DNA from: CAZMVU01 sp964569295
GTDB taxonomy: Bacteria > Hydrogenedentota > Hydrogenedentia > Hydrogenedentales > JAGMZX01
Assembly: GCA_964569295.1 (NCBI GenBank)
Contig: CAZMVU010000003.1
Location: 1-64,000 of the forward strand
Length of the DNA stretch: 64,000 nucleotides
Direction: 5' to 3'
The notes below the pieces were generated by a model. The model was not told the DNA's origin and did not search any database. It worked only from the letters and a program-made list of their open reading frames with translations. A program made the position numbers and the translations under genes. Each line of letters begins with the position of its first letter. Position 1 is the first letter of the stretch. This document shows positions 16,331 to 24,140 of this stretch, one piece after another.

Positions 16331-18970
16331 ATGTTATCGCTCATTCACAACCCTGGAGCATCCGAATCCGTGTCAAAACCGCGTGGAGAACCCAGCGCCC
16401 AACGCATCACCCCCGCCGCCGCCCGGGCCATGTCCTCGGCTATCGCGGACACGGGCGGGCGCGAAGTGTTTTTTGCCGGCGGACTCGACGAAAACGGCCT
16501 CCTGACGGACGTGCGGGTGTGCGCCCGCGGTGCGAAAGATGCCGTGCCCGCGCTGTTCGAGCAGTTACAACTCCGGGATGTGGTGGTCCACAACCACCCG
16601 AGTGGCCACCTGGCGCCCAGCCGTGCCGATCTCGATCTCGCGGCGGTCTATAGCGCCAACGGCCACGGTGTGTTCATCGTAAACAACGATTTGACCCGGG
16701 TATATGTCGTGGTTGAACCGTTTCGGCCGAAAGACACCGTGCCGCTGGATATGGGCGCGCTGCGGGAGATGTTCGCCGAAGACGGGGTCATGTCGCGGGC
16801 GCTGCCACACTATGAAGCACGTTCAGAGCAGGTGGAAATGATGGAGTCCGTGGCGCGGGCATTCAATGGCGACGGCATCGCGGTGGTCGAGGCGCCTACG
16901 GGCGTTGGCAAAACGGTGGCCTACCTGCTGCCGGCGGTGATGTGGGCCGTACACAACAAAGAGCGGGTGGTCGTCAGCACACGGACCATTAACCTTCAGG
17001 AACAGATTGTCAACAAGGACATTCCACTGTTGCAGCGCTGCCTCGACCTCGAGTTTTCCGCGTGTCTCGTGAAAGGGCGCAGCAACTACCTGTGTCCCCG
17101 GCGGCTTGGACGGGCGCTGTCCGAAGCGACGCTTTTCGACGATAACGAGGCGGCACGCCAACTCGATGCATTGGCGGAGTGGGCGAAAAAGACGGAGGAC
17201 GGCAGCCGCGAAGACCTGCCCTTCATCCCGGGCCGGCAGTTATGGGAGCGCGTGTGTTCCGAGGCCGACTCATGCAGCATGGGCCAATGCTCGGAGCAGC
17301 GCGGATGCTTCGTGGCAAAAGCGCGGCGCACCGTGGCCAAGGCCGACATTATCGTGGCAAACCACCATATGTTTTTCGCCGACATGGCGATCAAACGGGA
17401 AATAGGGGACTTCTCGGCGTTGTCGGTATTGCCCTCGTACCAGCGGGTCATCTTCGACGAGGCTCACAGTATTGAAGACTCGGCCACGGAGTACCTTGGT
17501 GCGTTCGCAACACGCCTGGGTGCCCTGGCAACGCTGGGCCGCTTTCTGCGCATGGAACGCGGCTTGCCCCGGGGACTCCTCCCGTTTCTGCGGGTGAAGC
17601 TCGTGAAAGATTGTAAGGAACTTTCGGTTACCAACTTCGAGAAGATTCAGGAACTCATCGACAACCAACTGGTCCCCGCGCTCGAGGACGCCCGCGGACG
17701 CACGGCGGATGCCTTCGACGCCATCCGCATGGTTACCGCCGAAAAATGCCGCCAGATCGGCCGTGACATCAAGTGGCGATTGACGCAGGCCGTGCTCGAC
17801 GATGCCGACCTGCGCCGGGTGCATGGGGAACACGTGCTGCCGGCGGTGGAGGCGCTGAATCACGTGGCCCAACTGGGCGGGGCATTGCTGCGGCGGCTAA
17901 AGGAAATACCATCCGACCCGGATCAGCCGGAGTCGCCCATCGCCCTGGAGATGCAGCAATTGCGGGCGTATACCGCGCGGCTCGAGCGGCTCGCCGGGGT
18001 GCTCGCCGAGGGCACAGGCCCCGATCTCGAGCAGAACACCGTGCGCTGGATCGAGATCGATGCGGAGCGCGAGCACATTGTGCGTATTGCCCGGTGTCCG
18101 CTCGAGGTGGGCAAGCCGCTCTCGGAGTGGCTCTACGGCAACCTGCGCACCGTGGTCATGACCTCCGCCACACTGGCGGTACGGCGGAAATTCGCCTACC
18201 TATACAACCGGCTGGGGCTAGATTTGGTAGAAGACGGCCGGATCGAGGGGCGGATTCTCGATTCCCCCTTCGACTTTCGGGAACAGGCCCTGCTCGGCGT
18301 GGTGACGGATGCGCCGGAACCGAAGGAACGCGAATTCCTCGACGACTCGGTGGCGTGTGTGCGCCACGCGTTGCGGATTACCAGGGGCCATGCCTTCGTG
18401 CTGTTTACCTCGTTTCGCGCGCTGGACCACGCTTACGGCGCGCTCCACGACGAACTGCGCGCCCGGGGCATCACCCCATTGAAGCAGGGCATGGATACCC
18501 GCTCCCGCTTGCTGGACCGCTTCCGGGAGGATTCGGCCAGTGTGCTTTTCGGCACGGACAGCTTCTGGGAGGGAGTGGACGTTGCCGGCGAAGCGTTGCA
18601 GTGTGTTATACTCCCCAAACTGCCGTTCCGGGTGCCGACCGAGCCGATACTCGAGGCGCGGGCCGAGGCTATCGAGGCGCGGGGCGGCAATGCGTTCATC
18701 AACTATTCCGTGCCCCAGGCGGTTATCAAATTGCGCCAGGGATTCGGCCGCCTTATCCGGCGCCGCTCTGATCGTGGGGCGGTGCTCGTGCTTGACCGGC
18801 GCATCGTCACCAAGTACTACGGCCGCATCTTTCTCGAATCGCTGCCCGATGCCTGGTTCGTGCAAGGGCCGCGACGGGCCGTGTTCGACGCTTTTGCGGA
18901 GTTTTTCGCGCACGAGGACACCGGCGGCGATGAGATGTTCGATGCGGAAGACGGGGGGTGTCCCTTTTAA
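16331..18970 (+). CDS. dinG: DinG-family helicase with N-terminal RadC/JAB-like domain
   Basis: 879-residue fusion. Residues about 25-150 resemble the RadC/JAB (MPN) fold: VVVHNHPSGHLAPSRADLD has the JAMM metal ligands HxH...SxxD. The remainder is a DinG/XPD-type superfamily 2 helicase: Walker A EAPTGVGKT, motif Ia VSTRTINLQEQ, a Cys cluster for a 4Fe-4S site (NYLCPRR, then CSEADSCSMGQCSEQRGC), DEAH in FDEAHSIED, and motif VI QGFGRLIRRRSDRG. DinG proteins unwind DNA and R-loops with 5'-3' polarity, and RadC's biochemical role is unsettled. The start is uncertain: ATG 16331 has no clear site, and GTG 16370 has GGAG 11 nt upstream. pgi follows after 27 nt. Confidence 0.9.
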   Translation: MLSLIHNPGASESVSKPRGEPSAQRITPAAARAMSSAIADTGGREVFFAGGLDENGLLTDVRVCARGAKDAVPALFEQLQLRDVVVHNHPSGHLAPSRADLDLAAVYSANGHGVFIVNNDLTRVYVVVEPFRPKDTVPLDMGALREMFAEDGVMSRALPHYEARSEQVEMMESVARAFNGDGIAVVEAPTGVGKTVAYLLPAVMWAVHNKERVVVSTRTINLQEQIVNKDIPLLQRCLDLEFSACLVKGRSNYLCPRRLGRALSEATLFDDNEAARQLDALAEWAKKTEDGSREDLPFIPGRQLWERVCSEADSCSMGQCSEQRGCFVAKARRTVAKADIIVANHHMFFADMAIKREIGDFSALSVLPSYQRVIFDEAHSIEDSATEYLGAFATRLGALATLGRFLRMERGLPRGLLPFLRVKLVKDCKELSVTNFEKIQELIDNQLVPALEDARGRTADAFDAIRMVTAEKCRQIGRDIKWRLTQAVLDDADLRRVHGEHVLPAVEALNHVAQLGGALLRRLKEIPSDPDQPESPIALEMQQLRAYTARLERLAGVLAEGTGPDLEQNTVRWIEIDAEREHIVRIARCPLEVGKPLSEWLYGNLRTVVMTSATLAVRRKFAYLYNRLGLDLVEDGRIEGRILDSPFDFREQALLGVVTDAPEPKEREFLDDSVACVRHALRITRGHAFVLFTSFRALDHAYGALHDELRARGITPLKQGMDTRSRLLDRFREDSASVLFGTDSFWEGVDVAGEALQCVILPKLPFRVPTEPILEARAEAIEARGGNAFINYSVPQAVIKLRQGFGRLIRRRSDRGAVLVLDRRIVTKYYGRIFLESLPDAWFVQGPRRAVFDAFAEFFAHEDTGGDEMFDAEDGGCPF

Positions 18971-18997
18971 CGTACCCGCAAGAAGGAGAACACAAGC

Positions 18998-20362
18998 ATG
19001 CAGGACATCACGATAGATGTTTCACGCGCTACGTCGAAACATATCGCGGACGCCCACGGGGTCACGCCGGAAGACCTGGCTGCTATTGCGCGGCGGGTGA
19101 ATGAATGTGCGGCCATCCTCAAACAGGAGCGTGAAGAAGGCAAGTACGGCTTCTACGACCTGTACAAGAGCAAAGATGTCTTTGCCCAAGTGAAGCGGAC
19201 AGCCGATCGATTCAGTCAGTTCGGTTACGAGAACCTGGTCATCCTGGGCATCGGCGGCTCGGCCCTGGGCATTACCGCGCTCCATACCGCGCTCAATCCA
19301 CCCTACTACAACCTGCTCGATACGGAGGCCCGGGGCGGCTGGCCGCGGCTGTTCGTGATGGACAACATCGATCCCGATACCTTCGCCGGGATGCTGGCCC
19401 TATGTCCGCCTGAGAAGACACTCTACAATGTCATCTCGAAATCCGGCGGCACCGCGGAGACCATGATACAGCTTCTGATTGCCATGGCACCGATCGAGCG
19501 CGCGGTGGGCAAGGACAAGGTGAAGGACCACCTGGTAGTAACCACCAGCCCCGATGTCGAAGGCGCGCCCAAGAGCTTGCTGCATCCCGTGGCCCGTGAG
19601 TATGGCTGCACCACCTTGGATATCCCGCTCAATGTGGGCGGCCGGTTCTCCGTGTTCTCGCCGGTGGGGCTCTTTCCGGCGGCTATGCTCGGCATGGACA
19701 TCGACGCCATGGCCGAGGGGTGCGCCGCCATGGATGCCCGTTGCCAGAACGAGCAGATCGAGGAGAATCCCGCCTACCTGCGCGCCGCCGTGCAGTACCT
19801 TATGGACACGGAAAAGGCGAAACCCATGTCCGTCATGATGCCGTACAGTGATGGCCTGCGCGACGTGGCGGACTGGTACCGCCAGCTCTGGGCGGAGAGC
19901 CTCGGCAAGAAATACAATCTTGATGGCAAGGTGGTCTACAACGGCCAGACGCCGGTGAAGGCGCTGGGCGCCACGGACCAGCACTCCCAGGTGCAGCTCT
20001 ACCGCGAAGGACCGAACGACAAACTCTTCAATATCATCGAGGTGGCGCAGTTCGAGCACACGCTGCCTGTGCCAGAAACCCTGACCGTCGTCGAGCAGCT
20101 TGGCTACCTGCGCGGCCAGACCATGAACAAGCTTATGGACGCAGAGCTTAACGGCACCATCGACGCGCTCAAGGTGAGCGGACGGCCGGTAATTCGGGTG
20201 CGTTTGCCGCGGGTGAATGCGCACACCGTGGCGCAGTTGCTCTACATGCTCGAGGTCGAGACGGCCATGGCCGGCCGGCTCTACAACGTAAATACCTTTG
20301 ATCAGCCGGGCGTGGAAGAGGGCAAAAACATCGCCCGCAGCCTGATGGGGAGCGGCGATTGA
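18998..20362 (+). CDS. pgi: Glucose-6-phosphate isomerase
   Basis: Interconverts glucose-6-P and fructose-6-P in glycolysis and gluconeogenesis. The 454 residues carry LGIGGSALGITAL, VISKSGGTAETM (SIS phosphate-binding), GATDQHSQVQLYREG and a C-terminal QPGVEEGKN. Length is that of the short bacterial PGI type (about 450 residues). AAGGAGAA sits 8-9 nt upstream of the ATG. The stop codon overlaps the TTG start of the next gene (TTGA), indicating co-translation with a membrane protein of unknown function. Confidence 0.96.
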   Translation: MQDITIDVSRATSKHIADAHGVTPEDLAAIARRVNECAAILKQEREEGKYGFYDLYKSKDVFAQVKRTADRFSQFGYENLVILGIGGSALGITALHTALNPPYYNLLDTEARGGWPRLFVMDNIDPDTFAGMLALCPPEKTLYNVISKSGGTAETMIQLLIAMAPIERAVGKDKVKDHLVVTTSPDVEGAPKSLLHPVAREYGCTTLDIPLNVGGRFSVFSPVGLFPAAMLGMDIDAMAEGCAAMDARCQNEQIEENPAYLRAAVQYLMDTEKAKPMSVMMPYSDGLRDVADWYRQLWAESLGKKYNLDGKVVYNGQTPVKALGATDQHSQVQLYREGPNDKLFNIIEVAQFEHTLPVPETLTVVEQLGYLRGQTMNKLMDAELNGTIDALKVSGRPVIRVRLPRVNAHTVAQLLYMLEVETAMAGRLYNVNTFDQPGVEEGKNIARSLMGSGD

Positions 20363-22011
20363 GCGAGCAGAACATACGCTTCGCCGAGTATGGGCAGACG
20401 GGCGACAGCGTGAGCGCGCGCCGGGCGCGCCATGCTTTTCGATACTGTGTGCTGGCGGTGCTAATGTTTACCGTGGGTCTGTGGTTCGCCGACAATTACC
20501 TGCGCTACGCCAAGGCCGAGCGGCTCTACCGCATGGCGCTCACCAAAGAGCGAGATTCGGCGCGGGCACTCCTGCGCAACCTTGTGCCCCAAGGCGGGGA
20601 AATGCCCCAGGATTCCCGGTTGGCGCGCTATCTGGCGGCTCTGGCATTTATCGAAGACAGCACGGACGAACGCGAACACCTGGGCATGCGCCAGGAGTAT
20701 GCGGTGGATCCGCTCGTGATCGAGCGCTATGAACAGGCCTACCAGGCGGACAAGCGTAGCGAGTTCATCCTCCTCAGTTACGGCTGCGCCCTCTTCCTCG
20801 ATGCGCAGTATACGAAGGCCCGGGACCGGTTCCGCGATGCACGCACCATCACTGAGCAGCCCAATGCACTCGCTGCCTACCTCGAGGCGGCGGCCCGGGC
20901 CCAAGTGGGCGAGTTGGGCGAAGCCCTCAGCCTGATCACCCAGACCAATGCGAACGAGGACATGCGGGTGCGTATCCCCCGGCCCTTGTGGCACGCCGAC
21001 CTGCCGCAGGAGGGGCGATGGTACGCCAAGATGCGGGCCGAAGTGACCGAGCGTTTTCTCGCGCCTTTGGTCACGCTCAAAGGTCTGGTGCTCGGGCATA
21101 TCCGGGAGGCGCACCGCGCCGATCCCGAGGAGACCGGCGAGGCGGAAATGGCCGCTATAGATGCCAGCGCCTGGCTTGACGCCTTCGCCGGGCTGGGGCA
21201 ACGCCTGGTGGGCGAGCCGTCCGTGGAACGTGCACATCCGGTGGGTTTCGTGCGCGCCCGGACCGGCATCAATTTCGAGTATGACGCGCTTCGGGAGCGG
21301 GAGAGGCGGCGCCCCGATGACCGGGCCGTTGCCGCGCGAATCGCAACGCTCAACCGCGCCAGCAAAGAGCTGGACGCCTTTCTGGCCGAGCGCAAGGCGC
21401 GTATTGCCGCCCATGAGGCTATCGTGGCGCGTCCACTGCACCTGGCGGGCCGTGCATTGCTCGTGCTACTGATGGCTTATCTTGTGGCATACGTGTTGGC
21501 GAAGTATACCCATGCCGGACGTATTTCGTGGTCGCTGCCCCATCCGCGATGGGGACAGGCCATAGTGGTCGTGTTACTTGGCCTGATGCTGGCGCTGCTC
21601 TTCTACTTCACACTGCTGCAACGGATCACCCTGGCGCCGTCCACATGGCTGGCGATCGGCACCTATGGCTGGTACGTGGTTCTCGCGGCGATGGGGGCGT
21701 TTGGACTCGTTTACCCGGCCCTCTTCCTGCCGCTACCCGGACGTGTTGCGGGGGCGTACATGGGACAGGAGAGAGCGGAAGAAGCGGTGCACTACCAGGC
21801 GCGCCGCGCCTTCCGCACCGCCTATATCTCGATGCTGCGCCGGTATTTCGGCGTTATCCTCGGGGGGTATGTGATTATGGGCTGTGTGTGGGTGCTCGGT
21901 TTCCGTGTCTTTGTGGGGTTGTATCCCATCTTGCAGCGAAAGTTGCTCGTGACGGGCCTCCAAGGGGAGGAGTTCGAAATCGTGCGCCAAGTACAGCAAA
22001 TGTTGCTTTGA
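20359..22011 (+). CDS. TPR-like multi-pass membrane protein, function unknown
   Basis: 550 residues. One membrane segment near residues 27-45 is followed by about 300 residues of Ala/Glu/Arg-rich helical sequence suggestive of TPR-like repeats (for example LLSYGCALFLDAQYTKARDRF). Then come about four membrane segments between residues 365 and 535. I recognise no enzymatic motif. The start is TTG at 20359, overlapping the pgi stop, with GGGGAG about 5 nt upstream. It precedes the sigma factor by 45 nt and could be an input component for that system. That is position-based inference only. Confidence 0.7.
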   Translation: MSEQNIRFAEYGQTGDSVSARRARHAFRYCVLAVLMFTVGLWFADNYLRYAKAERLYRMALTKERDSARALLRNLVPQGGEMPQDSRLARYLAALAFIEDSTDEREHLGMRQEYAVDPLVIERYEQAYQADKRSEFILLSYGCALFLDAQYTKARDRFRDARTITEQPNALAAYLEAAARAQVGELGEALSLITQTNANEDMRVRIPRPLWHADLPQEGRWYAKMRAEVTERFLAPLVTLKGLVLGHIREAHRADPEETGEAEMAAIDASAWLDAFAGLGQRLVGEPSVERAHPVGFVRARTGINFEYDALRERERRRPDDRAVAARIATLNRASKELDAFLAERKARIAAHEAIVARPLHLAGRALLVLLMAYLVAYVLAKYTHAGRISWSLPHPRWGQAIVVVLLGLMLALLFYFTLLQRITLAPSTWLAIGTYGWYVVLAAMGAFGLVYPALFLPLPGRVAGAYMGQERAEEAVHYQARRAFRTAYISMLRRYFGVILGGYVIMGCVWVLGFRVFVGLYPILQRKLLVTGLQGEEFEIVRQVQQMLL

Positions 22012-22056
22012 AGCCGTATCCGCCAACTGTGCCGGTACCGGCCACTGGGACGCGGG

Positions 22057-22659
22057 ATGCTGACGCAACCAGATGAAATAGCCGCGGTCATCAAGCGGTG
22101 CGTTGCGGGCGACGACGAAGCCCGGGCGGTGTTCATGCTCGAATTCGGGGGCGTAGTGCGGCGCGCTATCGTGCGTAAAATGGCCACGGTGACCGGCGAG
22201 CCGGCGCTGCGCCAGGAGGCGGATGACCTGTGCAACGATGTGATGGCCCGCTTGCTCGCCGACGACTGCCGCCTGCTGGGCACGGTCCGCGAGCCGGGGC
22301 GCATCCACGCATGGCTGGTGACTGTGGCGCAGCGCTGCTGTCTCGACGCATTGCGCCGGCGCTCGAGCCGCGCACGGGCCGAGGAAGTCCTGCGCCACGA
22401 AGAGGCCCGGGCGGAACCCGAACGCAGCGCGGCGGAAATCCTCGCGAAAGAGGAGGCCGCCCAACGCGCCCGTGAACTCCTGACTGCCCTGTCCGACCAG
22501 GATCGCCTGGTGCTTGAATTGTATTTCTTTCACGAGTGTAAGTACATTGAAATTGCAGAAATAATGGGCCTCAATATCAATACCGTGGCCGCTCGTTTGC
22601 GGCGCGCCAAGGCCAAACTCAAGGATGTCATGGAGCGGGACGATGTCGTCAGCCGATGA
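22057..22659 (+). CDS. ECF-like RNA polymerase sigma factor
   Basis: 200-residue sigma-70 family protein with region 2 (EADDLCNDVMARLLADD through AWLVTVAQRCCLDALRRR) and region 4 (LTALSDQDRLVLELYFF, then helix-turn-helix EIAEIMGLNINTVAARLRR). There are no regions 1 or 3, as in ECF factors. It would direct RNA polymerase to a small alternative regulon. The next gene overlaps its 3' end by 17 nt and encodes a zinc-type anti-sigma protein, the classical pairing. The ribosome site is weak. Confidence 0.9.
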   Translation: MLTQPDEIAAVIKRCVAGDDEARAVFMLEFGGVVRRAIVRKMATVTGEPALRQEADDLCNDVMARLLADDCRLLGTVREPGRIHAWLVTVAQRCCLDALRRRSSRARAEEVLRHEEARAEPERSAAEILAKEEAAQRARELLTALSDQDRLVLELYFFHECKYIEIAEIMGLNINTVAARLRRAKAKLKDVMERDDVVSR

Positions 22660-23197
22660 ATACCGGGCCGCCCCCGAATGCCCCGAGGAACCGGCGCTCA
22701 CGGATTTCGCCCTCGGACGCGCGGCGGAAGCAGTCTGCCAGTGCATTGAAGCGCATGTAGCCACATGTACCGACTGTGCCAAACGTGTGGCGGCATTGCG
22801 CAGCGAAGCGGATGGTCTGCGCGCGCTTTTTGCCCGGGCTGCGGAGGGGCACGGCGCGGACCAGATCGATGACCAGGCGCTCGCTGCTTACCTCGACGGC
22901 ACGGAAGACGCCGAGGCGCGTGCGGCCATGGAACGGCGCCTGGCAGGCAACAGCGCGGCCCTTGCCGCACTGGTGCGCCTTTACCGCGATACCAGGGAGG
23001 CTTGGCGCGGGGATACGAACCCGCCCGAGGTGGAAGCGCGGCCGGCAGGCGAACAGATAGCATTGGAAGAAACGCAAGCGGCCCGGAAAAGAAATCGGCA
23101 CGCCAATGAATCAAATGCGGGTCCGGCGAAGTCGAAAGACCAGAATGGCGAAGACCCCGAAAAGAGAAAAGGGCGCTTTGTGTCGGGACAGAGTTGA
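22643..23197 (+). CDS. Putative ZAS-type anti-sigma factor, soluble
   Basis: 184 residues. Near residues 38-45 it has HVATCTDC, the HxxxCxxC zinc signature of anti-sigma (ZAS) domains that sequester ECF factors. A second helical segment (DDQALAAYLDG) resembles the same fold again. Unlike many ZAS proteins there is no membrane helix. The tail is charged and ends KRKGRFVSGQS. The ATG at 22643 has GGAG 7 nt upstream and overlaps the sigma gene by 17 nt, so expression is coupled. A soluble form suggests a cytoplasmic (for example redox or zinc) signal, or control by the adjacent two-component proteins. Confidence 0.75.
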   Translation: MSSADEYRAAPECPEEPALTDFALGRAAEAVCQCIEAHVATCTDCAKRVAALRSEADGLRALFARAAEGHGADQIDDQALAAYLDGTEDAEARAAMERRLAGNSAALAALVRLYRDTREAWRGDTNPPEVEARPAGEQIALEETQAARKRNRHANESNAGPAKSKDQNGEDPEKRKGRFVSGQS

Positions 23198-23223
23198 CAA
23201 AGCCCTGCCGAATAAGGTACATT
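23194..23223 (+). promoter_or_regulatory. Sigma-70-type promoter of the response regulator gene
   Basis: TTGACA (23194-23199) and TACATT (23218-23223) are 18 nt apart. The -35 box overlaps the stop codon of the anti-sigma gene, and the region after it is AT-rich. This would give a leader of about 100 nt before GTG 23332. Confidence 0.5.
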
Positions 23224-23331
23224 TCTTTATATAAAACTGAAACTGTGAATTGTAGGTGAGCTTGTTTTTAGAGTTTGCGCTACGGAAATCGCACCACTCG
23301 CAACTTAGAATGTAACGGAGGTCACACCACG

Positions 23332-23916
23332 GTGAGCGATCGCGAACAAAAGGCCTTTACCACCTTCGAAGCCGCAAAGATTTGCCACGTTACCCACCAC
23401 AGCATCAAGAACTGGATCAAGCAGGGCTTGATCAAGGCGTCACGCACGCCGGGCGGGCATTACCGGATTCTCGAGGAGGATCTGGATCGCTTCCGGGAGA
23501 AGTATGATATGTTCCCGCGCGACAAGGGCCCTTCGAAGCGGCGCATTATGATAGTGGATGACGATCCGGACGCCTTGGCGCTCATGGAAAAAATCCTCAG
23601 CGATGAGGGGTATGAGCTTATCAAGGTCTCGAATGCGACGGAGGTGGGCTTGAAGGCAGCACAGCTCGCCCCGGATTTGATTCTGCTGGACTTTCTTATG
23701 CCGGAGATCAACGGCTTCGAGGTGTCGAAGGCACTACGAGAAAACGAACTGACCCGGAACATCCCGATCATGGCGGTGACTTGCTTGAGTAAAGAGCGCG
23801 ATATCGAGCGCATTTTTGCTTGTGGCGCTGATGAATACCTGCCGAAGCCGTTCAAGGTGGATAAACTGCTGGAGAAGGTAAACGACTTGGCGGGCCGCGG
23901 GCGGGTGGTAGAATAG
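23332..23916 (+). CDS. Response regulator with N-terminal MerR/excisionase-like HTH
   Basis: 194 residues. Residues about 9-55 are a MerR-like winged helix (TTFEAAKICHVTHHSIKNWI, GLIKASRTPGGHYRI). Residues about 66-190 are a receiver domain with acidic pocket VDDDPD, phospho-acceptor Asp near residue 120 in LILLDFLMPEING, and Lys in YLPKPF. The DNA-binding domain precedes the receiver, opposite to common OmpR or NarL types. GTG 23332 is chosen because GGAGGT lies 9 nt upstream. The large hybrid kinase at 24141 is the likely partner. Confidence 0.9.
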   Translation: MSDREQKAFTTFEAAKICHVTHHSIKNWIKQGLIKASRTPGGHYRILEEDLDRFREKYDMFPRDKGPSKRRIMIVDDDPDALALMEKILSDEGYELIKVSNATEVGLKAAQLAPDLILLDFLMPEINGFEVSKALRENELTRNIPIMAVTCLSKERDIERIFACGADEYLPKPFKVDKLLEKVNDLAGRGRVVE

Positions 23917-23934
23917 AACCACCTGCCGAGGCGG

Positions 23935-23963
23935 GCAGCACCCGCAGGCTGGATGGGTGCTGC
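23935..23963 (+). repeat. 9-bp hairpin between response regulator and kinase genes
   Basis: GCAGCACCC (23935-23943) and GGGTGCTGC (23955-23963) form a perfect 9-bp stem with an 11-nt loop, 18 nt after the response regulator stop. There is no U tract, so it is more likely a 3' end stabiliser or partial terminator than a strong intrinsic terminator. Confidence 0.5.
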
Positions 23964-24140
23964 ATGAGTCCGGAAAGCCGGTGTGGCAAGTGGCCTTCGA
24001 ATGAAGGGTGAGCCGGTTTTCTTAGCAGGACATGAGACGGGCTGTAAGTGTCGTTTGTACAGCGCGCCGCATGTTCTTGAGCAGTTCGCAGCACGGCGCA
24101 GCAGGCCGGTATCGGTGGCTGGCAACCCCCCGGGGATCTC

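Noticed and set aside
23964..24140. Possible riboswitch before the hybrid kinase
   Set aside because: I looked for c-di-GMP (GEMM) and cobalamin signature boxes in this leader and found none.
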